This document shows positions 63,151 through 64,000 of a DNA stretch of 64,000 nt, piece after piece. The notes beneath the pieces are model-generated. The model made no database searches, had not been told where the DNA came from, and saw only the letters and a program-made list of their open reading frames with translations. The stretch lies in assembly GCA_964020155.1 (NCBI GenBank), contig OZ026557.1:1845001-1909000 (forward strand), given 5' to 3'. This DNA comes from Chondrilla cf. caribensis. Lineage: Eukaryota; Porifera; Demospongiae; Chondrillida; Chondrillidae. Position 1 is the first letter of the stretch. Each line of letters starts with the position of its first letter. Made by a program: the position numbers and the translations under genes.

Positions 63151-64000
63151 ATGAGGTGGATAATCCTTGTAATGCTGTTGGGCAATTCCTATGGTCTCCA
63201 AGTGGATAACTTCATTCCCTTTGGAGAAGGAAATGGAGACAGCATCTTCCTTGCAAATGACGACAATATCAAAAGTCTCACTGCTCCTTCAAGATTGCCA
63301 TTTTCTGACAGATCTTACAGTTCAATCCATGTGAGACTTAGGAATTAGCACAGATGTAGATCCCCTTTAACTTGGCAGATACTCATATATAAATTTTGTT
63401 TGTGATTGTGTGTGTCATAGTTCATTCTGTGTGCTGCATACGTGCACACCTGATCGAAAACTACCATAATTTCTTCTTCTGTCTTTATACCGTGTTTGTG
63501 CACAATAGCCTTGTGTGTCCAGTTTTGCCCTTAACACATTCAATTAGTAAAATTGTTTACAATTATACCAATTATCTGTTTATTTAACTGTAACACAAAC
63601 ACTGCATGTTCTCACACCCATGCGCAAGGCCTCCTATGTATGGTAGGATGTTATGTTCATATGTATGTAAAATATAATTATATATAAATGTGTTATATAA
63701 TATATGTTTATGTTCCCCAGATCAGCAGCAATGGTTTGTTGTCATTTGAATCTGTGGTTGTGGACTACACACCACAAGACTTCCCACTTGCACCCCCTGA
63801 AGGGATGGACCAACGACCAGCTTTGATAGCTCCGTTTTGGGCTGATGTCGATACCAGAGAAGGTCCTGGTAGAGTGTACTTCAGAAGTACTGATAATCAG
63901 ACAGATCTGGAGATGATCAAGAGGATTACTGACAAAGTAAATGTATCAACTGTCAGTAGCAGATCATGTTTTTCCTCAAGTCAGTTCACTCCAAAATGGG
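63151..64000 (+). CDS. gene D4: NIDO protein, 5' end (runs off the window)
   Basis: Exon 1 is 63151-63330 and exon 2 starts at 63721 and is cut at 64000. The start is the ATG at 63151 (a TTG lies 9 bases upstream), giving a signal peptide (MRWIILVMLLGNSYG) and the NIDO start VDNFIPFGEGNGDSIFLAND. Exon 2 reads ISSNGLLSFESVVVDYTPQD and APFWADVDTREGPGRVYFRS. It is the most diverged of the four tandem copies. The downstream domain set is not visible. Confidence 0.85.

Overview
This is eukaryotic, metazoan DNA: genes are split into short exons joined by GT..AG introns, with TATA boxes, AATAAA signals, long (CA)n tracts and satellite DNA. The gene content (tandem NIDO/AMOP genes related to the MUC4/SUSD2 group, an IgGFc-binding/Ig multidomain gene, compact introns, AT-rich spacers) fits an early-branching animal, most likely a sponge. 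The species is not determined. All exon structures below are hand-built from splice consensus, reading phase and homology. Each complete model sums to an exact multiple of three. Several GTG/TTG-initiated frames were trimmed to the first ATG. Left part (1-21.8 kb): the 3' end of a vWD-EGF-EGF-TM gene on + (336-3024) converges on gene A (3774-7111, -), a secreted protein of a family I cannot name. Gene C (8306-18771, -, 12 exons, 1570 aa) has a signal peptide, a NIDO domain, an IgGFc-binding domain, seven Ig exons and a C-terminal region I cannot place. Gene C is head-to-head with gene B (18890-21767, +), with 118 bp between the ATGs. Gene B is a paralogue of gene A with the same two intron positions and phases. 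Middle part (22-41 kb): essentially gene-free. A composite satellite occupies about 22.2-35.1 kb. It is made of a ~185-bp family, two embedded blocks of a ~360-bp family, and flanks in inverted orientation. After it come an orphan 63-bp exon, degenerate relatives of the 360-bp family, a 22-bp minisatellite, a GC-richer segment with a TATA box, and a 0.9-kb (CA)n complex. Right part (41.3-64 kb): a compact NAA38 (NatC Lsm-like subunit) gene on - is followed by four tandem + genes. D1 (42839-48117) and D2 (50508-55599) are near-identical NIDO-AMOP genes. D3 (57239-60728) precisely lacks the two AMOP exons. D4 (63151-) is cut by the window end. All are predicted to be secreted. D1-D3 end at an exon that still carries a splice-donor-like end where a MUC4/SUSD2-like protein would continue into vWD-EGF-TM, the same block seen as exons at the left edge of the window. 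The spacers between the D genes are also duplicated and carry a conserved promoter/5' exon module. In D2 this module is split by a 649-bp TTAA-flanked inverted-repeat element that the D3 copy lacks. The window therefore holds a NIDO-protein cluster (at least five NIDO genes plus one related 3' end) evolving by tandem duplication, phase-1 module loss and short transposon insertions, with a possible secreted cell-surface or matrix role.
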